NCBI GenBank assembly: GCA_037190145.1 | Contig: JBBCJU010000006.1 | Location: forward strand, 372,001 to 436,000 | From: 55-13 sp037190145 | Lineage (GTDB): Bacteria > Armatimonadota > Fimbriimonadia > Fimbriimonadales > Fimbriimonadaceae | Direction: 5' to 3' | Length of the DNA: 64,000 bases | Shown: piece by piece, positions 16,730 through 25,264 of the stretch | Position numbering within the stretch: position 1 is the first letter of the stretch | How the letters are laid out: every line of letters begins with the position of its first letter | The notes under the pieces: generated by a model | Database searches by the model: none | What the model was told of the DNA's origin: nothing | The model's input: the letters and a program-made list of their open reading frames with translations, nothing else | Translations under genes and position numbers: made by a program

Positions 16730-19252
16730 TTGCAATCTCGTAGTTATCTTTTTCTTCTCGTCGTACTTGGTCTTGGAGTGATCTCTGGGCTCGGTTACCA
16801 TTTCAAAAAGCCAAACATGGGTTTGGATATCCAAGGAGGCATTCGCCTTACCTATAAGATGGATACCTCCAAGCTTTCGGCTGAGCAACGTCAGAACATG
16901 ACGGGGGTTCAATCGAGCGTTGTACGGACAATTATGAACCGTGCGACTGGGCCGATTGGTGTGGCGGAACCTATCGTCCAAGGGAAAGGAACTGACGAGA
17001 TAACGGTTGAACTCCCTGGTTTTACCGATGAGAAAACGGCCCGAGAAACCTTAAGCACAACGGCCAGTATTGAATGGTACTGGGCCAAGACGGTAACTAC
17101 GGGTGCAGGTAGCCCGCGTACTTACGAAGCCACTCGTGATACCGAAGAAGTAGGCGGGAATCCAGCTTATATATTTCAGAGACGTGCAACTGGCGAGCTA
17201 ATCAAGCCAAATACTCCAGCTTATAAGGCGATGATCGCTAGCTGGGGGGCTCCGATTCTGCAAGGCGCTGATCTGGCAAAGGCAGATGCGATTCCTCATA
17301 ACGAAAGTTACATTCCTACGATGCAGTTTTCATCGGAGGGCGCAAAGAAGATGGAGGAATGGACCCGCAGAAACCAGCGTGGACAGCCTCAGTTGGCGGC
17401 AGTTCTAGATAACCTCGTTATCAGCATTGCGCCGCTTCGAGAAGGAACCGTTATACGCGATAGCGCCCAGATCGATGGTCAGTTTGATAAGGCTTATGTT
17501 CTCAAGTTAAAGGAGCTTCTGAATTCGGGTTCTTTACCCGTGAGTTTGGAGCTAACCAGTACGCAAAAAGTTGACCCGACGATTGGTGCGCAAGCTCTAG
17601 ACAAAATCATCGTCGCGGGCATCGTCTCTTTTGCGCTGATTGCACTCTTCTTAATCGTTTACTACGCTTTCCCTGGCTTTGTAGCCTTAATTGCTCTTGG
17701 CTTGTATGTTCTCTTCACCTTAACGGTGATGAAGTGGATCAATGCAACCTTTAGCTTGGCTGCGATCGCGGGCTTCATCCTCTCTGTGGGTATGGCGGTA
17801 GACGCCAATATTCTCGTCTTTGAACGATTCAAGGAGGAGATGAAGACAGGTAAGTCGCTGATGACGGCTATTGAACTTGGGTTCAAGCGCGCATTCCCGG
17901 CGATCCTAGACTCAAATGCCTGTACGATCCTAACTTCTATAGTTTTGGTGAATCTCGGAACCGGTCCGGTAAAGGGATTTGCTTCTACCTTGATTATCGG
18001 TGTAGCCATTTCGCTGTTCACTGCGGTGGTAATCACTCGATCACTCTTGATCTTCTTGGTTGGATCAGGCATCGGAAACAACCCCAAGTTCTATGCTCTT
18101 GAGCGAAGCTGGTTTGGTGAGAAGTTTGAGCTAACAGCAGATGAGAAGCCGTTCCAAATTGTGAACACGTCTCGAAAGTGGTTCACGATCTCGGCTATAT
18201 CGATTGTTGTCTTCCTGCCTTTCGTCTTCCTTGGTGGACTAAAGCCAAATGTTGAATTCCGTGGTGGATATGAAGTTGAGCTGAAGGCTCCAAATCAAAC
18301 CGCACCCGCTATCCAGGCTACTCTGGACAAATCAGATATCGACGGGGCGAACGTAAAATTTGCCGGTTCTGGTGATGCTCGAGTTGCAATCGTCACCGTG
18401 CCACTTGAAGCTGGTAATGGTAAGGCAGACGCAGCGGAAGAGGTGGCTAATAGGGTCGCTGCCGCAGCAGGCTTGGAACGACCTGAGAAAGGTGGTTCTG
18501 CCTATGTGGGCCCAAGCGTTCAAAAGGAGACTGTCAATAACGCAATCTGGGGCGTTGTAATCTCTGCGGGATTGATTGTCATGTGGCTTACATTCCGCTT
18601 CGGAGTTGCCCTTGGTAATTTCCATATCGGACTTCGGTTTGGTATGTCGGCAATTCTGGCGATGCTGCATGACATCTTGGTGGTGCTTGGCGTGACGGCG
18701 ATGGTTGGTTACTTCTTCAGTTGGGAAGTAAGCGCCCTCTTCCTTACGTCAATGCTAACCGTCATTGGCTTCTCTGTCCACGACACGATCGTTATCTTCG
18801 ATCGTATCCGTGAGAACTTGCGACGTCCTCTCCCTGGTGAAGATCTGGGGAACCTGGTGAACCGGTCCATCACTCAATCTTTTGCCCGATCACTGAACAC
18901 GTCGATGACGGTTATCGCAACCCTCATCATTCTCTTGTCGTTTGGTACCACTACTCCAGACCTCAAACTCTTCTGTGTGACAATGTTGGCTGGTATCTTG
19001 TCCGGTACCTACTCATCCATCTATAACGCATCGCCAATCCTCTATCTATGGGACAAGATGATTGCGAAGAGAAAGGGTGAAGGACAAACAATCATGGCGC
19101 TTGCATTAGCAGAGAACGCCAGATTGAGATCAGCTCACGTAGTTGCTGCCGAACAGCCTGCGGCTAACGTAGATGGCAGTGGTCGGTCTTACGGCCAAGT
19201 TCGACGTCGAGCCAGTGCTGTGAAGAGCAGCAAGATTGAACTAGACGACTGA
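16730..19252 (+). CDS. secDF: Protein translocase subunits SecD and SecF, fused
   Basis: This 840-residue single chain carries SecD and then SecF. The SecD half has helix 1, the D1 motif NMGLDIQGGIRLTY, and five clustered helices with AGFILSVGMAVDANILVFERF. The SecF half starts near residue 470 with KPNVEFRGGYEVEL and holds TVIGFSVHDTIVIFDRIREN. SecDF helps release exported proteins from SecYEG using the proton gradient. I chose the TTG at 16730 (MQSRSYLFLL), which has AGGAGG 12 bases upstream and fits the family start; an in-frame TTG at 16676 would add 18 basic residues. A terminator follows. Confidence 0.95.
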   Translation: MQSRSYLFLLVVLGLGVISGLGYHFKKPNMGLDIQGGIRLTYKMDTSKLSAEQRQNMTGVQSSVVRTIMNRATGPIGVAEPIVQGKGTDEITVELPGFTDEKTARETLSTTASIEWYWAKTVTTGAGSPRTYEATRDTEEVGGNPAYIFQRRATGELIKPNTPAYKAMIASWGAPILQGADLAKADAIPHNESYIPTMQFSSEGAKKMEEWTRRNQRGQPQLAAVLDNLVISIAPLREGTVIRDSAQIDGQFDKAYVLKLKELLNSGSLPVSLELTSTQKVDPTIGAQALDKIIVAGIVSFALIALFLIVYYAFPGFVALIALGLYVLFTLTVMKWINATFSLAAIAGFILSVGMAVDANILVFERFKEEMKTGKSLMTAIELGFKRAFPAILDSNACTILTSIVLVNLGTGPVKGFASTLIIGVAISLFTAVVITRSLLIFLVGSGIGNNPKFYALERSWFGEKFELTADEKPFQIVNTSRKWFTISAISIVVFLPFVFLGGLKPNVEFRGGYEVELKAPNQTAPAIQATLDKSDIDGANVKFAGSGDARVAIVTVPLEAGNGKADAAEEVANRVAAAAGLERPEKGGSAYVGPSVQKETVNNAIWGVVISAGLIVMWLTFRFGVALGNFHIGLRFGMSAILAMLHDILVVLGVTAMVGYFFSWEVSALFLTSMLTVIGFSVHDTIVIFDRIRENLRRPLPGEDLGNLVNRSITQSFARSLNTSMTVIATLIILLSFGTTTPDLKLFCVTMLAGILSGTYSSIYNASPILYLWDKMIAKRKGEGQTIMALALAENARLRSAHVVAAEQPAANVDGSGRSYGQVRRRASAVKSSKIELDD

Positions 19253-19271
19253 GGTTGTCGATAAATATGAA

Positions 19272-19305
19272 AAGAGGCGAGGGATTCCCTCGCCTCTTCT
19301 TATTT
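19272..19305. terminator. Bidirectional terminator between secDF and the ZipA-like gene
   Basis: A perfect 12-bp stem (AAGAGGCGAGGG/CCCTCGCCTCTT) has a 3-base loop and TCTTATTTC on the plus side. It sits between convergent genes and can serve both. Confidence 0.88.
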
Positions 19306-20223
19306 CTAGCCAAAGAGGATTTGAGAGGCCAGGGAGCCGGGAACAATACCGACACCCTCAAGGGCTTGTACTGCCATCCCCAAGTTTTGGCGCATTTCTG
19401 CTCGAACCGAATGACTCAACGGTCGGTCTTCATCGGTGAATGCAGCCGCATGAAGCTGGTTGACCAAATGGTCCGCAGTTTTGAATGCTGCATCCAGTGA
19501 GTAGTCCGGATTTGGCGATAAAGGAAGGCTAAAGCCGATCAAGAGGCCGGGATGGCGGACCCCGCTCTGAACGGCAGAGAGTGAGAAGCTACTTGCTCCT
19601 CCCATTGGTGTTACCGAAATTAAGGGTAAATGGCTGTTCGCAGGCAGCACTTCAAAAAAGCCAGATGGTTTTAAGTCGTAACCCAGTTCAGATAAGGCAA
19701 CCCAAACATCCTTCTCCAAGAATTCGGAAACCTTCGGAACTAACAGTATTTCAACACCTATGTCCAAACTTTCACGGATATCAAGCAGGCTAACCAAATA
19801 TCGATCTATATCGGCTGGAGGAGGCAAAGGCATTGCTCGACGCTGCAAATGGGTCGCAAAGCCTTCGGCTACCTGAAGCAGGTGTTCGGCGGCTTTGCTT
19901 GTCAATTCACCCTGCTCAGAAAGCATGTCCCAGGCAAGAGCGATGGAATCATAAGAACCGTCGGCGCGAGAAGACAGAGTCTGCCAGCCATCATCTCCCG
20001 GTGCCATCACGAAAACATTGGGTTGACCAAGGGCTTCATGCCAACGAGGATCGAGCAGGGAAGAAACCGTGCTTGCCGGAGAAGATTTTGGTCCAACCAA
20101 CTCAATGACATACTGAACCTTGTGTTCAGGTCCAAACTTTGAGCTGGGAATGGTAGGTATCTGTGGTAAGGCAACCTCTGGCTTGGGAGCGAGAGGTTGG
20201 CCGAAAATTTGAGTTGTGTCCAC
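19306..20223 (-). CDS. Protein with ZipA C-terminal-like fold pattern, unknown function
   Basis: This is a 305-residue soluble protein with a GTG start. From about residue 165 it is laid out like the ZipA C-terminal (FtsZ-binding) domain: a strand LDIGVEILLVPKV, a helix VWVALSELGY, SGFFEVLP, PLISVTPM, PGLLIGFSLPLSPNP, then helix AAFKTADHLVNQLHAAAF and TDEDRPLSHSVRAEMR. The N-terminal half (about 35-140) may be a diverged second copy (KVQYVIELVG and, later, AAEHLLQVAEGFATHL). ZipA itself is gammaproteobacterial and membrane-anchored; no anchor is seen here. It follows era by 6 bases and ends an operon. The fold call is my own alignment by eye. Confidence 0.55.
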   Translation of the reverse strand: MDTTQIFGQPLAPKPEVALPQIPTIPSSKFGPEHKVQYVIELVGPKSSPASTVSSLLDPRWHEALGQPNVFVMAPGDDGWQTLSSRADGSYDSIALAWDMLSEQGELTSKAAEHLLQVAEGFATHLQRRAMPLPPPADIDRYLVSLLDIRESLDIGVEILLVPKVSEFLEKDVWVALSELGYDLKPSGFFEVLPANSHLPLISVTPMGGASSFSLSAVQSGVRHPGLLIGFSLPLSPNPDYSLDAAFKTADHLVNQLHAAAFTDEDRPLSHSVRAEMRQNLGMAVQALEGVGIVPGSLASQILFG

Positions 20224-20229
20224 CGTTGC

Positions 20230-21150
20230 TTACTCTGCGTATTCCAACTCTTGTAGCATGCGGGGGTTCATGCGCCAGTCTTCCCGAACACGTACATGAA
20301 GTTCTAGGAATATTTTTTGTCCGAGCAATTCTTCAATCTCTTGTCGAGCTTCTGTACCGACCTTCTTAATAAACTGGCCTTGCTTCCCGATAAGAATCGC
20401 GCGCTGGCTAGCCTTTTCCACAAAGATGGAAGCAGAGATTCGAATCAGTCCTTCTTCTTCCTCCCAACTGTCGACTAAAACCGCGACCGCGTGAGGAACC
20501 TCTTGCCTCGTGGCAATAAGGATTTTCTCCCTTACGAACTCGCCCGCGATAAAACGACTTGATTGGTCAGTGTAGTCGTCCGGATCATATTGCGCCTCTC
20601 CCTCAGGAAGTTTGGAGACGATTCTCTCAATGAGTCGATCTACATTCAATCCCCGAGTGGCGGTGGTAAGCATGTAGTCTTCCGTCTTAAAGAGGGAAGT
20701 ATATGCGTCTACATTGCGTTGAACTGAATCCGCCTTTAGCTGATCCATCTTATTGAGGCAGAGAATGAGAGGGACCGGTACTAGCTTTGTCGAGTCTTTG
20801 AGATCGTGAACTTCTAGCCCAACCAAGAGCTTTGAAATCTCATTATCTCCATCATTCGGATGGTGGCTTGAATCTGCCACATACACAATGACGTCAACAT
20901 CATGCAGTGACTTCCTTGCCTGCTCAACCATAGATCTCCCAAGCTTTGTATGGGGCTCATGGATTCCAGGGGTATCTATAAACGCAATCTGATAGTCATC
21001 GCCCGTAGTGATCCCAACGACACGTTTTCGCGTTGTCTGTGGCTTATTGCTGACAATCGATACCTTTTGTCCGACGATTCGGTTAAGCAATGTGCTTTTA
21101 CCGACATTCGGCTTACCTATAAGGGCGACATTTCCAAATCGGTGGCTCAT
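20230..21150 (-). CDS. era: GTPase Era
   Basis: The 306-residue protein has the Era layout: G1 GKPNVGKST (near residue 12), G2/G3 with QTTRKRVVG and FIDTPGIHEPH, and G4 LCLNKMDQL. A C-terminal KH domain carries ILIGKQGQFIKKVGTEAR. Era binds 16S rRNA and aids 30S maturation at the membrane. The ATG at 21150 follows GGGAG and lies 2 bases after the stop of the preceding gene, in a four-gene operon. Confidence 0.97.
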   Translation of the reverse strand: MSHRFGNVALIGKPNVGKSTLLNRIVGQKVSIVSNKPQTTRKRVVGITTGDDYQIAFIDTPGIHEPHTKLGRSMVEQARKSLHDVDVIVYVADSSHHPNDGDNEISKLLVGLEVHDLKDSTKLVPVPLILCLNKMDQLKADSVQRNVDAYTSLFKTEDYMLTTATRGLNVDRLIERIVSKLPEGEAQYDPDDYTDQSSRFIAGEFVREKILIATRQEVPHAVAVLVDSWEEEEGLIRISASIFVEKASQRAILIGKQGQFIKKVGTEARQEIEELLGQKIFLELHVRVREDWRMNPRMLQELEYAE

Positions 21151-21152
21151 GG

Positions 21153-24100
21153 CTACTCCCGCTTCCTAAAGACGACACTGATTCCCAGTTCATCATCTGT
21201 CTCAAACTCTTTTCGAACACCACTGGTTTCCTCCGAGCCTCCTCGATCTCCTCGACGTCTTCTTCTTCTTCGACGTCCAGAACGCTCTTCTGGCTCGGGC
21301 GCAGGAGTTTCTTCCTCGATAATCTGTTGGGGGCGAAGGAACCACTCGTCTGCGACTTCGTCCGCGTCTCCACCTTCCATCCACTCATTGAGTTTCATTA
21401 ACGGAATGTCGAAAGATGCGGCATCACCCAGAAGGTTGTTCTCTAGCTTTTCTGGAAGAGTTGCTAAACGCAGTAGGTCGTCTGGATCGGCGGTCAGGAT
21501 AGCCTCGATGTCCTCATGTGTGCCCACAAGGAATGTGTGCGTTGATCCATCTGTCGCTGTAAACCGCAGATTAGTACTATCCGTTTGCACCCATTGGCGT
21601 TGAAGCAGGTTATAAGCAGCCCACTTGCTTGGGAGTGCAATCGTTCGATTGCCAGCATTCGCACAATGGACGGTCAGGAATGGGGGCCGAAGGTGCACAA
21701 CATCATCGGTAAAGTTCCAAATATGGGCTCCGGCCATCTGAGCCAAGGCTCGAATAAGAGCCGGATTTACCATTGGCTCGCCAAGGAAGACACTGGTCCA
21801 ATGTTGTTCAGAGGACTGCGGATCAAACTCCTTCACTACGAAACTGGGTAAGCCTGTTTGTGAATATTCTCCAAGGACCAAGGCGTCCTCGGGAATAGCA
21901 AAGTAACTTGGCTCCAGCTTGGTGTCGCCACTGGCAATTGTTCTATCGGGAAATGCTTCGCATAGTGGGTGCCGACGATTGAGAATAGTCGTACCAGACT
22001 TGCTGTAGAAGGGCTGAGGTTTGAGTGCAATCCCCGTGACTTCTCGAGCTCTTTCCAAAGAATCTCTGCCGGAATCAAACAGCCCTGCTGAGTAAAGCCA
22101 GAAGAGGACCTTCCCGTCGCGCTGCAATCGACTCTTGATAGCGGCTCGAAGGTCTGGACGTAAATCCCATGCGTTGAGGAAGATATAAGCTTTAGCCTCT
22201 GGGAATTTCTCTCGATGCGCCAAATCGCTCAAAAGGTAGAAGCCAGCGCTGACGCCAGCTCGCAAAACCGACTCTCGAACATTTTGAACAAGGAGGGTAA
22301 ACGCATTGGGGTCCACCAGATAAGCAAGAGCTCTCTCATCAATAAAGACACAAACATCAGGCTCAGAAACGCCAGCCGCCATGCTATTCACCAGGGCGTC
22401 GGAAATCTTGGCGGCTCGTCCCCAAATGCTTGAGGTTTTAAGCCAGCCATTTCCCCACAGATCCATCCAGTTGATTCCGGAACCATGAGCCAATGCCGCT
22501 CCGGCTCCTCGCCAGTGGACGCTGTCCAGAGCTTGTGGGGTCTTGATCATCGGGTTGAAGTCATCCGGCTCTCGTCCACCACTGAGAGAAGTCTTGAAGT
22601 CTTCTTCGCTCAGGTAAAGCTTTCCGTTTAGGGCAAAGCTATCAATTGGTCCAGGGAAGGCCGCTGTTCCTCCTGGCTCGCGATCTCGGTAGCTGGGAGG
22701 ACCTGCAATGAAGTCTAGTTCTGGAGTTCTCAGGAGTTTTCCGAGTGATAAGTGGCCGCTCGCAGGATGAGACCATTCGAAGGTGTATCCGTAGCTGGCA
22801 CCAACCAAGAAGTAGCCTTCGCTAGCTTCTTTTGCGGCATAAGCTAAATCCCCGATACGCTGAACGGTTGCATCGCTTAGGAAGAGGTGATAGTCAACAT
22901 ACTTTCTTTGCTTCCGACTTGACCGAACGAATTTATCGCCGTCTGCGCCCTCAGGCTGATAAATGGGAATTTGAAGGTCTTCAAAAGATGCATTGCCATC
23001 AAACCAGGAGGCTCGAAGCATCACATCATCGTCCAGATACCGAACGCGAGCCCATTCGCGGAACTTCAGAATGGCGGCTTCTGAAGTGTCATAGCCCCAG
23101 CCATCAGCGAAGAACCACTCGCCACGGTCTAGCTGCACACCTAAGATGTGGTTGTTGTTCTCTAGAAGCCTTAGCTTCGCAACAAACTTTTGAAGGCATG
23201 TTTTGGCAACGTTCCAGAACTCATCATCACAAACACTGGGCTCTGCCAATGTGCCGTCCTGAAGAAGGTAACGACCCTTGCCATAAGTCTGCTGCCAGCC
23301 TCTAGGAGCCTTGAAGACTAAACGGAAGAGAACTTGAGATTCTCGGTCTACCTTTAAGGTCTTATCAAGTAGGTATGCCGCCATTTGCACGTTAGCGTCA
23401 ATGGCGTTCTCATCAATCTCAAAATCAATGAAGTGTGAATGCAGATGGACTCCGGCCTCGGAAGCCATTCTTAGTTCTTCGAGAACGGTATTTGCGCTTC
23501 TCTCGTCGGTCGTTCCACCAAAGAAGAACATAGGGGGATAAACCCGACCATCCCGAACCAACGTGGGCAACCCACGTCGAATAACAACCTGGGGAGCATT
23601 GGCTGGGATTGGGATCAGAGGCTTAGGCGGTGGCGCAAGGTTCTTCTTCTCACGTGGACGGAAGCTGACCGCGATCTCTTCAATAATCGGTTCTTCCGCT
23701 TCTGCTGGGAGCACTGGCGTCGGTTTTTCTTTCCTCTGATCTTTGGTGCGACGTCGACTTCGATCCCTGCCTTTAGGTTCTTGGGGAGCTTCTGTTTCAG
23801 ATGTCTGAGGAGTAGCCTTTACACTCGCCGAACGCCAGATCGGGACGGGCAAGTCGTCCTCAACTAAAAAGTCTTCATGAACGACTTCTAATTTAACCTT
23901 TGGCTCCTGCTTTGGCCTTCTCTCTTTGCTTCTTGGGCTTTCGGATTTTTCAGTGGTGGTTGAGGCAGCGTTCTTTCGTGGGCGGAAAGTTGGGATAGGA
24001 ACATCGTCTTCGACCGTGAAATCGACGACTGGAGCTTCTTTAACCGCTTCGACTTCTTTAGTCTTTGTTTTAGCTCTCGATTTGGGGGCCGCTTTCTTGA

Positions 24101-24512
24101 CCGGAGCTACGGGCGCAGGTTCTGGGGTAGCAACTTCTGTTGCCGCGGAAGCTTTAGCTTTGGCTGCCTTTCTAACGGGCTTTACCGCTTCGGCAGGAGC
24201 CTCAGGAGTTTCCACCTTCTTAGCTCGACTGACTCTTGGTTTCGTCACTTTAGCCTCAGGGGCTACGATGGCTTCAGGTGCTTCAACGACAGCCTCAACC
24301 TGTGGGGCTACTTTCTTGCTTCTAGATACCTTAGGCTTTGCTGGGGCCTCGACCGCCTCTACAGCGACTTCGGTAACTTTTTTGGCGCGAGTCCTTGCTA
24401 CAGGCTTGGTTTCTACCTCGGCCTTTGCCGTGGTTTTCTTTGTGCGCGGAGTCTTTGGTTCAGTAGAAGGGGTATCGACGAGAGTTAAATCTTCAGTTTT
24501 CTTTCTTGGCAT
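21153..24512 (-). CDS. Large glycosidase-like protein with charged low-complexity ends
   Basis: From the ATG at 24512 the protein has 1119 residues. Residues 1 to about 285 are Lys/Ala/Pro/Glu-rich repeats (KPVRKAAKAKASAA, VSRAKKVETPEAP) resembling histone H1-like tails. The central part looks like a GH42-type glycosidase: a TIM barrel from PPMFFFGGTTDERS, with GVQLDRGEWFF and KLYLSEEDF as candidate acid pair, then a trimerisation-like domain (VCVFIDERALAYLV, KAYIFLNAWDLRPD). The C-terminus has an Arg run (RSGRRRRRRRRGDRGG). No signal peptide is seen, so it is probably cytoplasmic. It overlaps the HAD gene by 28 bases and precedes era by 2. Substrate unknown. Confidence 0.7.
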   Translation of the reverse strand: MPRKKTEDLTLVDTPSTEPKTPRTKKTTAKAEVETKPVARTRAKKVTEVAVEAVEAPAKPKVSRSKKVAPQVEAVVEAPEAIVAPEAKVTKPRVSRAKKVETPEAPAEAVKPVRKAAKAKASAATEVATPEPAPVAPVKKAAPKSRAKTKTKEVEAVKEAPVVDFTVEDDVPIPTFRPRKNAASTTTEKSESPRSKERRPKQEPKVKLEVVHEDFLVEDDLPVPIWRSASVKATPQTSETEAPQEPKGRDRSRRRTKDQRKEKPTPVLPAEAEEPIIEEIAVSFRPREKKNLAPPPKPLIPIPANAPQVVIRRGLPTLVRDGRVYPPMFFFGGTTDERSANTVLEELRMASEAGVHLHSHFIDFEIDENAIDANVQMAAYLLDKTLKVDRESQVLFRLVFKAPRGWQQTYGKGRYLLQDGTLAEPSVCDDEFWNVAKTCLQKFVAKLRLLENNNHILGVQLDRGEWFFADGWGYDTSEAAILKFREWARVRYLDDDVMLRASWFDGNASFEDLQIPIYQPEGADGDKFVRSSRKQRKYVDYHLFLSDATVQRIGDLAYAAKEASEGYFLVGASYGYTFEWSHPASGHLSLGKLLRTPELDFIAGPPSYRDREPGGTAAFPGPIDSFALNGKLYLSEEDFKTSLSGGREPDDFNPMIKTPQALDSVHWRGAGAALAHGSGINWMDLWGNGWLKTSSIWGRAAKISDALVNSMAAGVSEPDVCVFIDERALAYLVDPNAFTLLVQNVRESVLRAGVSAGFYLLSDLAHREKFPEAKAYIFLNAWDLRPDLRAAIKSRLQRDGKVLFWLYSAGLFDSGRDSLERAREVTGIALKPQPFYSKSGTTILNRRHPLCEAFPDRTIASGDTKLEPSYFAIPEDALVLGEYSQTGLPSFVVKEFDPQSSEQHWTSVFLGEPMVNPALIRALAQMAGAHIWNFTDDVVHLRPPFLTVHCANAGNRTIALPSKWAAYNLLQRQWVQTDSTNLRFTATDGSTHTFLVGTHEDIEAILTADPDDLLRLATLPEKLENNLLGDAASFDIPLMKLNEWMEGGDADEVADEWFLRPQQIIEEETPAPEPEERSGRRRRRRRRGDRGGSEETSGVRKEFETDDELGISVVFRKRE

Positions 24513-25198
24513 GAGGTTTCTAGCAGTGATTGCTGAACCCAACTTAATAACTCGGCTGGCGTTTCAAAGAAAGCGGCCGGAGATTCTGCAAGTAGGGTTT
24601 CACGGTCGGAAGCTCCGTACCCAACGGCGATTGGGGTGACGCCTGCATCGCGAGCACACCTAAGATCAAACACGGAATCGCCGATCATCACGGCTTCATT
24701 GGGTCTGATCCCTAGGCGCTCGCAGGCGAGAATCGCTGCTTCGGGAGCGGGCTTTGGGTTGATAACATCGGAGGCGCAGACGGCGGTATCAATGGCGTCT
24801 ATTGCGTCAAATCTATTGAGAAAATGTTCTAGTTCAACGGCATTCTTACTGGTAACCAGCGCCGTTTGGAGCCCTGCACGATGGCAGAGTTGCAGAGCCT
24901 TTACGGCATCATCGAAGTAGAACTCCATGGACTGGTGAATCTTGTATCGACTGATGGCGTAATCCACCATCTCAGCAACTTTCTCGCTGCTTGGCGGAGT
25001 CTCTTGAAACATCTCTAGCTGCTTGTGCAGAGGAATTCCACATAAAGAAAGCAGAACCGATTTAGCGGGTCTCTTTCCTAAGAAATGCTCGTAAGTGTCC
25101 CCAATCCCTTGTACATAGACCTGTAGGCTATCGACGAGCGTGCCATCCACGTCAAAAAACGCGGCACGATAGTCAGAAAGGGGCAAGCCTTGCGGCAT
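24485..25198 (-). CDS. HAD-family phosphatase (phosphoglycolate phosphatase-like)
   Basis: This 237-residue protein has the four HAD motifs: FFDVDGTLVDS (residues 14-24, nucleophile Asp), TALVTSKN (motif II Thr/Ser), the Lys in INPKPAPEA, and MIGDSVFDLRCARDAG (motif IV). The cap is helical, as in Gph/PgmB phosphatases. Substrate cannot be fixed from sequence. It starts the operon HAD-glycosidase-era-ZipA-like, and its end overlaps the next start. Confidence 0.9.
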   Translation of the reverse strand: MPQGLPLSDYRAAFFDVDGTLVDSLQVYVQGIGDTYEHFLGKRPAKSVLLSLCGIPLHKQLEMFQETPPSSEKVAEMVDYAISRYKIHQSMEFYFDDAVKALQLCHRAGLQTALVTSKNAVELEHFLNRFDAIDAIDTAVCASDVINPKPAPEAAILACERLGIRPNEAVMIGDSVFDLRCARDAGVTPIAVGYGASDRETLLAESPAAFFETPAELLSWVQQSLLETSCQERKLKI

Positions 25199-25264
25199 CA
25201 GCTTAGTATGACAGATTTACATCAGCAACTAGGACAGCTAGCATGAATCGAATTAAAACACTTA

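Noticed and set aside
23926..24639. 237-residue antisense ORF over the glycosidase-like gene
   Set aside because: It mirrors the Ala/Lys/Pro-rich repeats in the opposite strand; its Ala/Thr/Ser-rich product is an artefact of that composition.
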